A stretch of DNA of 27,667 nt from Byssochlamys sp. IMV 00236 (taxonomy: Eukaryota; Ascomycota; Eurotiomycetes; Eurotiales; Thermoascaceae): NCBI GenBank assembly GCA_001931875.2, contig MSJH02000421.1, positions 1 to 27,667 of the forward strand, in the 5' to 3' direction. Positions within the stretch are counted from its first letter, which is position 1. Every line of letters starts with the position of its first letter. The notes beneath the pieces were generated by a model. The model was not told the origin of the DNA. It saw only the letters and a list, made by a program, of their open reading frames with translations, and made no database searches. Below, one piece after another: positions 8,382-22,128 of this stretch. The translations under genes and the position numbers were made by a program.

Positions 8382-9290
8382 TGATATTTATTGGCTTTGA
8401 TTGGATAAAAAGGTCGAACCCCAAAAAAATTAAAAGAAGTAGTTGTCGTAAGTAAACTCTTTATCTTTTTTTCATGGCCCATTGTTTAACCATTGGGGGC
8501 TTGTTACTTTTCTTTTCATGACACTGCCACGTAGGAACCACATAAATAGACATCCACAAAGATCTAGACATATCCCCTAATATATCTATACACATATATA
8601 TATATATAACAGATCTATGCAAACACACACACACATATACACAAATACATTAAAGTTGTTATTTCCTCAAAACCGATTTATTGAGCCATATAATGATAAT
8701 AAAAAAGATAGCAATGGAGAGAAAAGAAGACGTGCGTATATCCTATTGACCCCACTATAGTTCTTTTTGTTTATATTTAACCTTCAACCGCCGTTTTAAT
8801 TTGTTACTATGGTGAATAAGCTTCAAACAACAATAAAAATCGGATATGCAATTTTGGGGGATTAGAGATAAAATAGCGGTGTAACCTATACTGTCTTAAT
8901 CCTTGACAGGTGAGTTACAAATGATGAGTTGGTTTTTGGGGTGAAATGCAGTTTTATAATACAATTATACAGCCAATTCCGTGCCACTCCGAATCAATCT
9001 CTGCCCCTACCAGCTACCCAAATTTAGTCCCCTTCAAACTTGGATGGGGGATTAAAAGCATTACTACAGAACAAAAAACTTTTCCCTTTTTTTCTCTCTT
9101 GCTTCACTTATCTGGGGAAAAACTTAAGGAAGAGAGAGAAAGGATTCTGTGTACAATAAACCAATCTACATATACATCATTATACAACCATCATATACAC
9201 ATATTCTGTCACATATCAACAAAGGTATACTATTGATCTTGTTACGTAGTGTGATCTATTGACACTTGATAGTTTAATATAATATAAATC
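8382..9290 (+). promoter_or_regulatory. Upstream region of the fatty acid synthase gene
   Basis: These 909 bp hold no convincing gene. They contain an (AT)n/(AC)n microsatellite at about 8585-8650 and C/T-rich stretches (for example 9078-9110). An AT-rich run, TTTAATATAATATAAATC, sits immediately before the start codon. A 96-codon frame at 8946-9236 has no recognisable content and probably overlaps the leader. I could not pick out a TATA box or fatty-acid response element with confidence. Confidence 0.4.
8585..8650. repeat. (AT)n/(AC)n microsatellite
   Basis: Simple dinucleotide tracts of alternating AT and then AC lie about 640-700 bp upstream of the fatty acid synthase start codon. They are typical low-complexity promoter sequence and likely polymorphic in length. 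Confidence 0.8.
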
Positions 9291-12200
9291 ATGGATAATC
9301 AACAAGTACTTCGTCCTTTATCTATCAAACAAAACACAACCGAGGTTTCCGTTCTCGTCCCAGCCAACATCTGGGTTCTTGCTGAGCAACTTAGAGAAGA
9401 GTTCCCTGTCGATAACGATAATGTAGAAGAAATCACTCAAATCGAACTCGCTGCCAAGTTTTTATATTTCACTACAGTCCGTGCATCTAATGAACCTCAA
9501 TTTTTACCTGTCGCACGGACATTGTTTGTAGATTTCGGTGCTCAATATCTTAAAAACAACGATGTCCATGCTATCTCTCGTTCTCTATCATCATCCGAAT
9601 CTAAGAAAATCGTCATCCAAGCCTACTATAACGCTCTGGTCGTACTCAAGGAATATAATGTCTTATCAGCTGAAGAGGCTGCACCTACCAAGTCTGCTCT
9701 CTTTGAAGCTGCTACTCGTGGTGACGCTAAACTGTTTGCCATCTTTGGTGGTCAAGGTAACATTGAGGAATATTTTGATGAACTCGCCGATATTTGGGAA
9801 ACTTATCAGGGCCTCGTCAAGCCTTTTGTCGAACGTATGGCCATTGTCCTCGGTGAATATGCTCGCAGTCCTGAAGCAAGCGTGCTTCATTCCAAAGGTT
9901 TAGATATCATGCGCTGGTTAGACAACCCAGAGTCAAGACCAGATCTTCAATACTTTGTTTCCGCACCTGTCAGTTTCCCATTGATCGGTCTTACTCAAAT
10001 TCTTCATTACTTTGTTATGATTCGTGTTCTCGAATGGACTCCCGCCAAGATTCGTGACTTGTTTGCTGGTAAGCCATCCATTGATTTTTTTTAAAAAATA
10101 GATAGTAATTTGTGAAACATAGGATCCACGGGTCACAGTCAAGGTATCATCAGTTCAGCCGTTATTTCCGCATCATCCACCGAGGAAGAGTTTGTTCGCA
10201 ATGCTGAAAAGGCATTGGGTCTTCTCTTCTGGATTGGTACCCGTGCTCAACAAGTTTTCCCTCCTACCACCTTAAACCCTGCTGTCTTAGAAGATTCAAT
10301 CAACAACAATGAAGGCAACCCTACTCCTATGCTTGCCATCACCGGTTTACGTGAAAACCAAGTTCTCAAGCACGTTGAGGAAACCAATTGTCACTTGGCT
10401 CCTGATCGTCAAATCGAAGTGACTTTGCATAACGGTCCTCGTTCCTTTGTCTGTACCGGTCCTCCTCAATCCTTGTACGGTTTGAACCTTACTTTGCGTA
10501 AGCTCAAGGCTCCTACCGGTCTTGATCAATCTCGTGTACCTTACTCTCAGAGAAAGATCAAGTTCTCTTCTCGCTTCTTGCCTATCACAGCACCTTTCCA
10601 CAGTGTTTACTTGAAATCTGCTGTTCCTATCATCTTGCAGGATGCCGACAAGCATAACCTCCGCTTCAATGCTAGTGAATTGAAGATCCCCATTTATGCT
10701 ACTGATTCTGGTAAGTTATACAAGATGAAATGTGCGAAAATTTACTCATGCTGATTATATACAGGCGAGGATCTTCGTAAATCTGACGATCTCACCAAAT
10801 CATTACTTTCACTTATCTGTGAACACCACGTTCATTGGGAAAATGCGATCGCTGCCAAGGACTTGACACACATTATCGATTTTGGACCTGGTGGTACATC
10901 CGGAATTGGCGGTTTGACCTACCGCAATAAGGAAGGTACGGGTGTACAAATCGTGTTGGCCGGTGCTCTTGAAGGCGCCAACAGAGATTTGTCATACAAG
11001 GCCGATCTCTTTGACTCTGACATTCGTTCTGTCACCTATTCTCAAAATTGGGCAAAGGTCTTCCAACCCAAGTTGGTGCAAACCACAAGGTAAATAGTAA
11101 TAATAATGGTAATGATGATCAACTGTAACTGATTTTATATCTAGCAATGGACGTATTCATGTGGACACCAAGATGTCTCGCTTGTTGGGTAAGCCACCAC
11201 TTATGGTTGCTGGTATGACTCCTGCCACTGTTAACGAAAAGTTTGTTGCTGCTGTCATGAATGCTGGTTACCACGTTGAATTAGCTGGTGGTGGTCATTT
11301 TAATGAAGCCGTACTTCGTGATAAGGTTAACAAGATCATGAACCTCACTCGTGCTGGTGAAGGTATCACCTTGAACATCATCTTCTTGAACGTCCGTCAA
11401 TGGGGATTCCAATATCCTTTGATTCAAGTAATGCGTAAGGAAGGTTTGCCTATGGAAGGTCTCTGTGTTGCCGCTGGTGTTCCTTCTCTTGAATTAGCCA
11501 ACGAAATTATCGCCAACCTTCAAGCCGCTGGTCTTCGTCATATCGCTTTCAAGCCTGGTAGTGTCGATACCATCCGTCAAGTCATTGCCATCGCTGCTGC
11601 TAACCCTACCATGCCCATCATCATGCAATGGACTGGTGGTCGTGCTGGTGGTCACCACAGTTTTGAGGACATCCATCAACCTATTCTTGAAACCTATGCC
11701 GCTATCCGTCGTCAACCCAACATTGTTCTCGTTGCTGGCTCCGGTTTTGGTGGTGCTGATGACACCTTGCCTTATATCACTGGTGATTGGTCAGCCAAGT
11801 TTGACTATCCTCCTATGCCTTTCGACGGTATCCTCTTTGGTTCTCGTATGATGGTTGCCAAGGAAGGCTTGGCCTCTCCTGCCGCTAAACAAGCCATGGT
11901 TGATGCTGCCGGTGTAGATGATGCTGATTGGGAAAAGACCTATAAGGGTCCTGCTGGTGGTATTATCACCGTCTTGTCCGAACTCGGTGAACCTATCCAC
12001 AAGGTTGCCACACGTGGTGTTCGTCTCTGGAAGGAACTTGACGAAAGCATTTTCTCTTTACCCAAGGAAAAGCGTCTTCCCGCTCTTTTGGCCAAGAAGG
12101 ACTACATCATCAAGCGCTTGAACGCTGACTTCCAAAAGGTCTGGTTCGGTCAGAAGAAGACTGGTGAAGCTGTTGACCTTCAAGATATGACATACTCTGA

Positions 12201-15200
12201 AGTTGTCTACCGTTTGATTCAATTGCTTTATGTCAAGCACGAAGGCCGTTGGATTGATGTTACTCTTCGTGATTTGGTTGGTCATTTCTTGCGTCGTGTT
12301 GAAGAACGTTTCACCAAGACCGAAGCTCCCTCTATGCTTCAAAACTATACTCAATTGGACTCTCCTTATCCCTTTGTTGAAGAGTTCATGGCTCAATTCC
12401 CTGACGCCGAGACTCAATTATTGACCTCTGAAGATGTTCTTCACTTTATTGCTCTTTGTAAGAACCCTATCATGAAGCCTGTACCATTCATTCCTGTCAT
12501 GGACAAGGACTTTGATATCTGGTTCAAGAAGGATTCTCTCTGGCAATCTGAAGATCTTGCCGCTGTTGTTGATCAAGATGTCCAACGTACATGTATTCTT
12601 CACGGCCCCGTTGCTGCCAAGTATGCCACTCGTGTCGATCAACCCGTTGGTGAAATTCTTGGTGACATTTACGAAAGCCATATTCAAAGCTTGAAGGAAC
12701 GCTATTATAAGGATGCTCCTATCCCTCAAATTGAATATCTTGGTGGTAGTGCTATCCAAAACTCTCAAGTCAAAGAAACCGTCTCTGGTAACGACCGCGT
12801 TTATGAGCTCACCTCCAGTTCCATTGATGAATCTCAATGGCTTCAAGCTATTGCTGGACCCAAGTACAGCTGGCTTCGTGCTCTCTTGACCTCATCCTTC
12901 ATTGTTCAAGGCAAGCGATTTATTGATAATCCTGTCAAACGTGTGTTCCGTCCTCGTGCTGGCCAAAGAGTTGTTGTTTCTACCGATGCTCAAGGCAATG
13001 TCACCGCTGTCAAGGTTCAAGACAGACGTCCCTGGAGCGCAACTGACAAGACAAAGGACTACATCACTTCTGTTGATGCCAGTATCTCTGGCAAGTTGAT
13101 CAACTTCAACCTTTACGAAAAGAGAGGCAACGATTTGATTCCATTCAACTTGCAATTCGAATACAAGCCTGAACTTGGCTATGCTCCTATCCATGAAATT
13201 ATGGAAGGTCGCAACGAACGTATCAAGGACTTTTACTACAAGCTCTGGTTTGGTGTTGATCACAAGGATGATTACTTGAATGTTCCTGTCACTGAAAAGT
13301 TGATTGGCACAGGTGAATCCGTTCAATCTGCTGAAGTCAAGGAGTTCTGTCAAGTCGTTGGCAATCAAGCTGAAATCTTTATTGATCGTGGTCAAAAGGT
13401 TGTTTATGCTCCTATGGACTTTGCCATCGTTGTCGGCTGGAAGGCCATCATCAAGGCTATTTTCCCCAAGGTCATCGATGGTGATCTCTTGAAGCTTGTC
13501 CATATGTCCAATGGTTACCGTCTCCTTGATAACTCTGAGCTCCTCAAGGTTGGTGATGTTGTTGATACTTATGCCTACATCAACGGTATCATCAACACTG
13601 ACTCTGGTAAAATTGTTGAAGTCAAGGGTACCATTGTTCGTGATGGTAAGCCAGTTCTTGAAGTTACTAGCCAGTTCTTGTACCGTGGCCAATTCAATGA
13701 TTATGAACACACCTTTGAACGTAAGTCTGAAACTCCTATGGAATTCAAGGTCAAGGATGTCAAGGACATTGCTGTTCTCAAGTCCAAGGAGTGGATGCAC
13801 TGGACCGATGCTTTGGAAAAGCACGAAGTTGCCGTTGGCTGTTCTTTGATCTTCAGATTGAACTCTGAAGTCAAATACAAGAACAAGAAGGTTTACTCTA
13901 GTGTCAAAACTTGGGGTACTGTTGATATGCAGGTATCTACCAAGGAATTTGTCGAAATTGCCAAGGTTGAATATGAATCTGGTGAGAGCCACGGTAACCC
14001 TGTGATTGAATACTTGAAGCGCAACGCTCAAGAAATCGAGCAAGCTCACTTCTTTGAAAATGGCGGTTACTCTGTCATGCCAAGCCAATCCACTTACTCC
14101 TCTGTCGTTCGTGCTCCTTCTTCCAACGAGCCTTATGCTAGCGTCTCTGGTGATTTCAATCCCATTCACGTCAACCCTTATTTTGCTGATCTTGCTCAAT
14201 TACCTGGCACCATCACTCACGGTATGTGGACTAGTGCCTCTACCCGTAAGTTTGTTGAAATCTTTGCTGCCGACAACGTCCCTCGTCGTGTCGTTGCTTA
14301 CGATGTCAAATTTGTTGGTATGGTCTTGCCCTCTGACAGACTCGAGACCAAGCTTTACCACACTGGTATGAAGAACGGTCGTAAGATCATCAAGGTTGAA
14401 ACTTTCAATCAAAACAATGAAAAGGTAGTTGAAGGTACTGCTGAAGTCGAACAACCTGTTACTGCCTATGTTTTCACTGGTCAAGGTTCTCAAGAACAAG
14501 GTATGGGTATGGCCCTTTATGATAGTTCTCCTGTTGCCAGAAAGATTTGGGATGAAGCTGATAAGCACTTTATGGAAAACTATGGCTTCTCTATCCTTGA
14601 GATCGTCCGTAACAATCCCAAGGAAAAGGTCGTTCACTTTGGTGGTCTTCGTGGTAAGAAGATCCGTCAGAACTACATGAGCATGACTTATGATACTGCT
14701 GAGGCTGATGGCACTATCAAGACCTTGCCATTGTTCCCCACCATCAATGAGCGTACTGCTTTCTATACCTTCCGCTCTCCTACTGGTCTTTTGTTTGCCA
14801 CTCAATTCACTCAACCTGCCTTGACATTGATGGAAAAGGCTGCCTTTGAGGACATGCGCTCCAAGGAGTTGATTCAATCTAACTGTGCTTTCGCTGGTCA
14901 CTCTCTTGGTGAATACGCTGCATTGGCCTCTGTTGGTGATGTCTTGCCTTTGACTTCTCTTGTTGATATTGTCTTCTATCGTGGTATGACCATGCAATCT
15001 GCAGTCAAGCGTGATGAAGAAGGACGCTCCAACTATGGTATGGCTGCCATCAATCCTTCTCGTGTTTCCAAGACCTTTAACGACACTGCTCTTCGTTTCG
15101 TTGTTGATGCTATTGCTCAACGTGGCGACGTCTTGGAAATTGTCAACTTCAACGTTGAAAACTGGCAATATGTCGCAGCTGGTGCTCTTCAAAACCTTGA

Positions 15201-18200
15201 TGCTCTCACTAATGTCTTGAATTACATCAAGACTGCCAATATTGACATCCAAAAGTTGATGGAAACCATGTCTCTTGAAGATGTCAAGAAGCACTTGGAT
15301 GAAATTATTGATGGTGTCTTTGAAAAGACCAAGGCTAAGTTGGCTAAGGGTCGTATTGTTCTCGAACGTGGTTATGCTACTGTTCCTCTTCCTGGTATTG
15401 ACGTACCTTTCCACTCTTCCTTCTTGCTCAGTGGTGTCACTCCTTTCCGTGGCTTCTTGGCCAAGAAGTTTGATCCTTCAGACATTGATGTTGGTCAATT
15501 GACTGCCAAGTACATTCCTAACTTGACTGCTAAGCCTTTCAGCACTGACAAGAGCTACATTGAAGATGTCTACAAGTTGACCTCCAGTCCTCGTTTAGCT
15601 GAAGTGCTTGAAAACTGGTCTCCTGAAAAGTATGTCACACCTGCACAACAGCAGCATCTTGGTTATATTCTCTTGATTGAACTCTTGGCTTACCAATTCG
15701 CCTCACCTGTTCGTTGGATTGAAACTCAAGATCAATTGTTCAAGAACTACCAGGTTGAACGTCTTATCGAAGTCGGTCCTTCTCCCACTCTTAGTGGTAT
15801 GGCTGTTCGTACTTTGAACCTCAAGTATCAAGCTTACGACAATGCTTTAAGTAACCGTCGTCAGAACTTGAGCATTGCTAAGGATTCTAAGGAAATCTAT
15901 TACGAATTCGAAAGCGCTGTTGAAGAAGAACCTGAAGCTACACCTGCTCCAGCTGCTTCTACACCTGCTCCTGCCGCTGCTCCTGTTGCTGCTCCCGTTG
16001 TTGCTGCTGCCCCTGCTGCCGCTGCTGGACCCGCTGCTGCTGTCAGTGATGTACCTATTACTGCCACCGAAGTTCTTCATGCTGTCATTGCTCAAAAGTT
16101 GAAGAAGTCTCTTGATGAAGTGCCCATGTCCAAGGCTATCAAGGACTTGGTTGGTGGTAAATCCACCCTTCAAAACGAAATCCTTGGTGATTTACAAAAG
16201 GAATTTACCAACACTGTTCCTGAAAAGTCTGAAGAAACTCCTTTGGATGAACTTGGTTCTGCCTTGAACAATGGTTTCTCTGGTGCTCTCGGTAAGCACT
16301 CTTCTACTTTGGTTGCCAAGATGATTGGTGCCAAGATGCCTGGTGGTTTTACCTTGAACTCTGCAAAGACTTACCTTTCCAACTCCTATGGTCTTGGAAG
16401 CGGTCGTACTGATGGTGCCCTCTTGGTTGCCATTACCATGGAACCTGCTTCTCGTCTTGGATCTGAAGCTGAAGCTAAGGCTTGGTTGGACAGTGTTGCT
16501 CAGGCTTATGCTAAGAAGGCCGGTATCACACTCTCTGCACCTGGTTCAGGTTCTGCTGGTGCTGCTGGTGCTGCTACTGCTGTTATCAGCAGCGAAGAAT
16601 TAGACGCCTTGAAGGCTAAGCAAGATGCGTTGATTTACCAACAACTCAACTTGTACGCCAAGTACCTTCAAAAGGACTTGCGCGAAGGCGCCAAGAAGTA
16701 TGAACAAGAGAAGACCACCACTGCTAAATTGCAAGCCGAACTTGACTTGTGGTTGGCCGAACATGGTGATATTTATGCTGAAGGCATCAAGCCTGTCTTC
16801 TCTGCTCTCAAGGCTCGTCGTTATGACTCTCACTGGAACTGGGCTCGTCAAGATGCTCTTGAGATGTGGTACGACATCATCTTTGGTAAACTTGCTGTTG
16901 TTGACCGTGAGATCACTGCCAAGTGTATCCGTGTCATGAACCGTGCTTACCCTCAATTGCTGGATTTCATGCGTTACAATGTCGAAAAGTGTGCAACTGA
17001 CAAGGGTGAAACTTACAGACTTGCCAAGGAATTCGGTCAAGCTTTGATTGAAAACTGCGTCGATGTACTCGCTGAAAACCCTGTCTACAAGGACGTCGGT
17101 TTCCCTACTGGTCCCAAGACTACTGTCACTGAGAAGGGTGACATCAACTACGCTGAAGTTCCTCGTCCTGGCTGCCGTAAGTTGGCTGATTATGTCAGAG
17201 ACATGGTCGCTGGTTCTCAAATGACCGAGCTTTCTGAACGCCTCAAGGCTCAACACGGTGTTGGTCGTATGCCCTTCTTACATCTCAAGAAGAAGAACCC
17301 TAGTGAACCAAGTGGATGGGAATTCAGCAATGAATTAACTTCTTCTTACCTTGATGTCTTGCGCGAAATTGCTGATAAGGGTATCACCTTTGTTGACAAG
17401 TGTGTTCTTTTAACCGGTGCCGGTAAGGACTCTATTGGTTCTGAAGTCTTGAAGGGTCTTGTTGCTGGTGGTGCCAAGGTCATTGTTACTACTTCCCGTT
17501 TCAGTCCTCAGGTCACCAAGTACTTCCAATCCATTTATGAAACTTATGGTTCTAAGGGATCTGAACTTGTTGTTGTACCTTTCAACCAAGGTTCCAAGTT
17601 GGATGTTGATGCTTTAGTCAATTACATCTACGATCCTAAGGGACTTAACTGGGATCTTGACTTTATCATTCCCTTCGCTGCTATTCCTGAAAATGGTCGT
17701 GAGATCGATTCTATTGACTCCAAGTCCGAACTCGCTCACCGTATCATGTTGACCAACCTTCTCCGTATGCTCGGTAATGTCAAGACGCACAAGCAGAAGA
17801 TTGGATCTGACACCCGTCCTGCTCAAGTCATTCTTCCCTTGTCTCCTAACCACGGTACTTTTGGTGCTGATGGTCTCTATGGTGAATCCAAGATTTCACT
17901 TGAAACCTTGTTCAACCGTTGGTACTCTGAAAGCTGGTCTCAATACTTGCTTATTGCCGGTGCCGTCATCGGTTGGACTCGTGGTACTGGTTTGATGAGC
18001 GCCAACAACATGGTTGCTGAAGGCATTGAATCTCTTGGTACCAGAACTTTCTCCACTGTCGAAATGTCTTTCAACATCCTTGGTCTCATGCACCCTTCTG
18101 TTGTTGAACTCTGTCAAACTGAACCTGTTTGGGCTGATCTTAACGGTGGTCTTCAATTTGTTCACAACTTGCAAGAAGTCAACATGAAGCTCCGTAAGGA

Positions 18201-21093
18201 AATTCGTGAAACTGCTGAAATCCGTAGAGCTATTGATGCCGAGAATGCACTTGACTTCAAGGTCGTCTTTGGTGAAGAAGCCGAACGCAAGCATAAGCCT
18301 CACAAGATCACTCCTCGTGCCAACATGAAGTTTGACTTCCCTAATCTTAAGCCTTATGAATCCTTGAAGCACCTTAGCCATCTTAAGGGTATGCTTGATC
18401 TTGAACAAGTGATCGTTGTTACTGGTTTCGGTGAAGTCTCACCTTGGGGTAACGCCAGAACCCGTTGGGAAATGGAAGCCTACGGTGAATTCTCTCTTGA
18501 AGGTTGCATTGAAATGGCCTGGATCATGGGCTACATTAAGCACCACAACGGTAACTTGAAGAACGGCAAGTTCTACTCTGGTTGGTTGGATGCCAAGACT
18601 GGTGAACCTGTCGAAGATAAGGATATCAAGAGCAAGTATGAAAAGAAGATCCTCGAACACAGTGGTATTCGTTTCATTGGTAAGTTGTTAATTATTTTGC
18701 AAATGTACACCATTGGCTAACATTCAATAATAGAACCCGAAGTCATGCATGGTTACAACCCTGAAAAGAAGATGCTCATGCAAGAAATTGTTGTTGACCA
18801 TGACCTTGAGCCTTTTGAATGCTCCAAGGAAGAGGCTGAACACTTCAAGCATCAACAAGGTGATAAGGCTGATGTATACGAAACTGCCAATGGCGACTGG
18901 TGTGTCATCTTGCGTAAGGGTGCTACCTTGTATGTTCCCAAGGCTCTTCGCTTCGACCGTCTTGTTGCAGGTCAAATTCCTACTGGTTGGGATGCTGCCC
19001 GTTACGGTATTCCTAAGGACATTGTTGAACAAGTTGATCCTGTTACTCTGTTCAATATTGTTTCCACTGTTGAAGCCTTTGTCTCTGCTGGTATCACCGA
19101 TCCTTATGAATTCTTCAAGTACGTCCACGTTTCTGAAGTCGGTAATACTACTGGTTCTGGTGTTGGTGGTCAACTTGCTCAAAGAGGTCTCTTCCGTGAT
19201 CGCCTTCTTGACAAGCCCGTTCAAAAGGACATTCTTCAAGAATCCTTCATCAACACCATGCCTGCCTGGATCAACATGTTGCTGCTCTCTTCATCTGGCC
19301 CTATCAAGACTCCTGTCAATGCATGTGCTACATCTGCTGTCTCTATCGAATTGGCTTGTGAGTCTTTGCTCACCGGTAAAGCCAAGATCATGATTGCTGG
19401 TGCTACCGAAGATATCACTGAAGAATCAAGCTATGAATTCGCCAACATGAAGGCTACCTCTAACGCTGTTGATGAACTCGAACATGGTCGTACTCCTGCT
19501 GAAATGTCTCGCCCTACTACTACCACCAGAAACGGCTTCATGGAAGCTCATGGTTCCGGTAACCATATTCTCATGTCAGCAGCCACTGCTATCGAAATTG
19601 GCTGTCCTATCTACGGTATTGTTGCTCTTAGTAACACTGCTACTGATAAGGAAGGACGTTCCGTTCCTGCTCCTGGTGCTGGTATCTTGACCACTGCCCG
19701 TGAAAGCTCTGGCAAGAGAGCAAGCCCCTTGTTGAACTTCAACTACCGTGCTAGACAAATCAAGGCTCGTCGTGCTCAGATCAAGGCTTGGGTTGAAAGC
19801 GAATACGCCTTGTTGCGTGAAGAATTAGAAGAATTGAAGGCTTCTGGTGAATTAGCCCCTGAAGATGAAGAATCATGGATTGAAGAAAGAACTACGTTTA
19901 TCCATCGTGAAGCTAAGCGTCAAGAAAAGGAAGCCTTGAGCACCTACAACCACCAATTCTACAAGAATGACCCAAGCATTGCTCCTCTCCGTGGTGCTCT
20001 TGCTGTCTATGGTTTAACTATTGATGACATTGGTGTTGCCTCATTCCATGGTACATCTACCAAGGCTAACGATAAGAACGAATCACGTGTGCTCAACACT
20101 CAATTGAAGCATCTTGGCCGTACTAAGGGTAACGCTCTCTTGGCTATTACCCAAAAGTACTTGACTGGTCACCCTAAGGGTCCTGCTGCTTCTTGGATGG
20201 CTAACGGTATGATCCAATGCTTGCTCAGTGGCCTCATCCCTGGTAACCGCAATGCTGATAATGTCGATGTTGTCATGAAGGACTTTGAATACATCCTTTA
20301 TCCTTCTCGCTCTATTCAAACTGATGGCTTAAAGGCCGGTCTTCTCAAGTCTTTCGGTTTCGGTCAAGCTGGTGGTGAAATCTTGATTATCCATCCTGAC
20401 TATGTTCTCGCTTCATTGGAAGAATCTCAATACAATGAATACAAGGCTAAGAACGCTCAACGCTATGCCAAGGCTTACCGCTACCTCCATGACTCTATCA
20501 CTGGTGTTACTGACTTTGTTCAAGTAAAGACTGAAGCTCCTTACAGCGCTGAACTTGAATCCTCTGTCTACTTGAACCCTAGCGCTCGTACTGAATACTC
20601 CAAGGAAAAGAAATCATGGCACTTTACCAACAAATCTGCTAGCCGCGCTACTCCCTCTATCGGCGACGCAACTGTTACCAAGAACATTCTTTCTTCCCTT
20701 ACCGAGCAACAGGCTGGCAAGAAGGGTGTTGGTGTAGATGTTGAATTGACCAACGCTTTCAATGTTGAAAACGCTACTTTCATCGAACGCAACTTTACTC
20801 CTGCTGAAATTGAATACTGTAACTCTCGCCCTGATCCTCAAGCTAGCTTCACAGGCCGTTGGTCTGCCAAGGAAGCTGTCTTTAAGGCTATCTCATCCTA
20901 TGGTAACATCGCCTCATCAGGAGCTGGTGCCCCCTTGAACGAAATTGAGATCAAGTCCAATGAAGTTGGTGCTCCCGAAGTTGTCTTGACCGGTAAAGCC
21001 AAGGAAGCCGCTGGAGCTGCTGGAGTTAAATCAGTGAGCGTATCAATCAGCCATAGTGGTGCTTACAGTGTTGCTGTTGCCCTTGCTCAGTAA
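9291..21093 (+). CDS. FAS: Fused type I fatty acid synthase (beta+alpha), 3861 aa
   Basis: Five exons (9291-10068, 10123-10710, 10765-11089, 11145-18679, 18734-21093) join in frame across GT-AG introns of 54-55 nt. The protein makes long-chain acyl-CoA from acetyl- and malonyl-CoA in the cytosol. Domains in order, with key residues: acetyltransferase (GHSQG, S265); enoyl reductase ([18 protein letters not shown] near 729-736); hot-dog dehydratase (D1567 and H1572 in GDFNPIH); malonyl/palmitoyl transferase (GHSLGE, S1817); Ala/Pro linker (about 2159-2197); ACP (LVGGKS, attachment S2237); ketoreductase ([10 protein letters not shown] at 2653-2662, Y2809 and K2813); ketosynthase (C3273, H3514, H3555); and phosphopantetheine transferase (GVDVE, D3744 and E3746; WSAKEA). 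The point matching the yeast Fas1/Fas2 boundary lies near 2055-2068, inside the transferase domain. A segment of roughly 100 residues present in yeast Fas2 before the ketoreductase seems absent. Codon use is strongly biased, as in highly expressed genes. Confidence 0.98.
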
Positions 21094-22128
21094 AAAACAA
21101 AAAAAAAACTAGAGATTAGAAATATATTTGTATCAATGTGTTTATAAAATAAAAAACTATATTGTTTTGTTTAAATTGTTCATTTTCTCTTTCTTTCTCT
21201 TTTGAACATAGCAGTGTTCTTTTTCTCACATACATAACAATAGTACTTTTTACAATTAGTATGCTTTAATCATCCAATTATAGATAATGCTTTAATGAAC
21301 ATCACGAGATCTTGGCCATCTCTTATGCACATAATATGTCAAGCTGAAATCGGTGTTCTCATATGTATCATGCTTTACCTTCTTACTCTGTCAGAATATA
21401 TTTTAGTCATGGCACATTAACCATAAATGTTATGTTGTACAAATAGTAATGCCATCATTTTCTTGGTAAAAGGTGGGGGACATTTATGCGTATCTCAATG
21501 AGACATAAATTATAGGATGAATGATGCTATGCAAGACAGATTCTAACCATATAACTTATAATGCCACCCAGGGTTATCTGTTTGTTCTCAAATACAAGCT
21601 GCAGCTATACGTTCCTAACCCTTTTCTGCTAAATGACATAGGTGTTTAGTTCCAGAGTTAGTCTCGTAGGAATTGGGTTAATTATGCTTTAGTACGGTTT
21701 TCAAAAAAAAAAAAAAAAAAACGAGACGTTCCCACAAAACTTGTTATCAAATGATAACTCATTTATCTTGGGTGGGAAACATTATGTGAAGATACAAATC
21801 TGAGTATGCTTAGTTGAACAAAAGAGCGCTCTTAATCAGAGCCTTCAACATCTGAATATGTGCATGATGATGTTTACAGAGATAAAAATAAAGGGGAATG
21901 ATCTAGTAACCATAGCAGCAAAGGGTTTATTCAAAAAAGATATGCAGTGTTTTCCACACTTTACTGCCACTCAGCCTAAAAATCCTAATTCTGTATCACA
22001 CACGTTGTTTGTGCAATTTCAGGACTATTTTTTCCCTGAATCTGTTCATTGTTTGAACAGAGCTTTTGTATTTAAACTTTAATTTTTTTTCTTTCTCTCT
22101 CCTTTTTCTCTTTGTTATTCTTTTTATC
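21094..22128 (+). other. Intergenic, 1035 bp, between FAS and the CRAL-TRIO gene
   Basis: No gene is recognisable. The first 60 bases hold A-rich sequence and an AATAAA-like signal (ATAAAATAAAAAAC near 21145) that suits FAS 3' end formation. Further on are a 19-base A run (21703-21721) and a nested inverted repeat (21728-21780). The CRAL-TRIO leader follows, with a TATTTAAA element at 22069-22076 and then a long T/C tract up to the ATG. A 74-codon frame at 21858-22082 has no motif and is not called. Confidence 0.5.
21728..21780. repeat. Nested inverted repeat
   Basis: GTTCCCAC (21728-21735) is mirrored by GTGGGAAAC (21772-21780). Between them sits the near-perfect palindrome GTTATCAAATGATAAC (21743-21758), with seven-base arms and a two-base centre. 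A 19-base A run lies immediately to the left. It could be a transposon relic, a cruciform-prone site or paired protein-binding sites. Confidence 0.6.

Noticed and set aside
8946..9236. 96-codon plus-strand frame before the synthase
   Set aside because: No recognisable motif; it sits in the likely leader/promoter and is not in frame-continuous splice arrangement with the synthase start.
12892..15414. Two long open frames of 404 and 435 codons on the minus strand inside the synthase gene
   Set aside because: They are antisense to a highly biased coding exon. Their products are low in recognisable motifs and rich in N, T, S, L and I, as expected from mirrored codons, and the sense frame shows all catalytic motifs.
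21858..22082. 74-codon plus-strand frame
   Set aside because: No domain or signal; it ends in the T/C-rich leader of the CRAL-TRIO gene and is likely chance.
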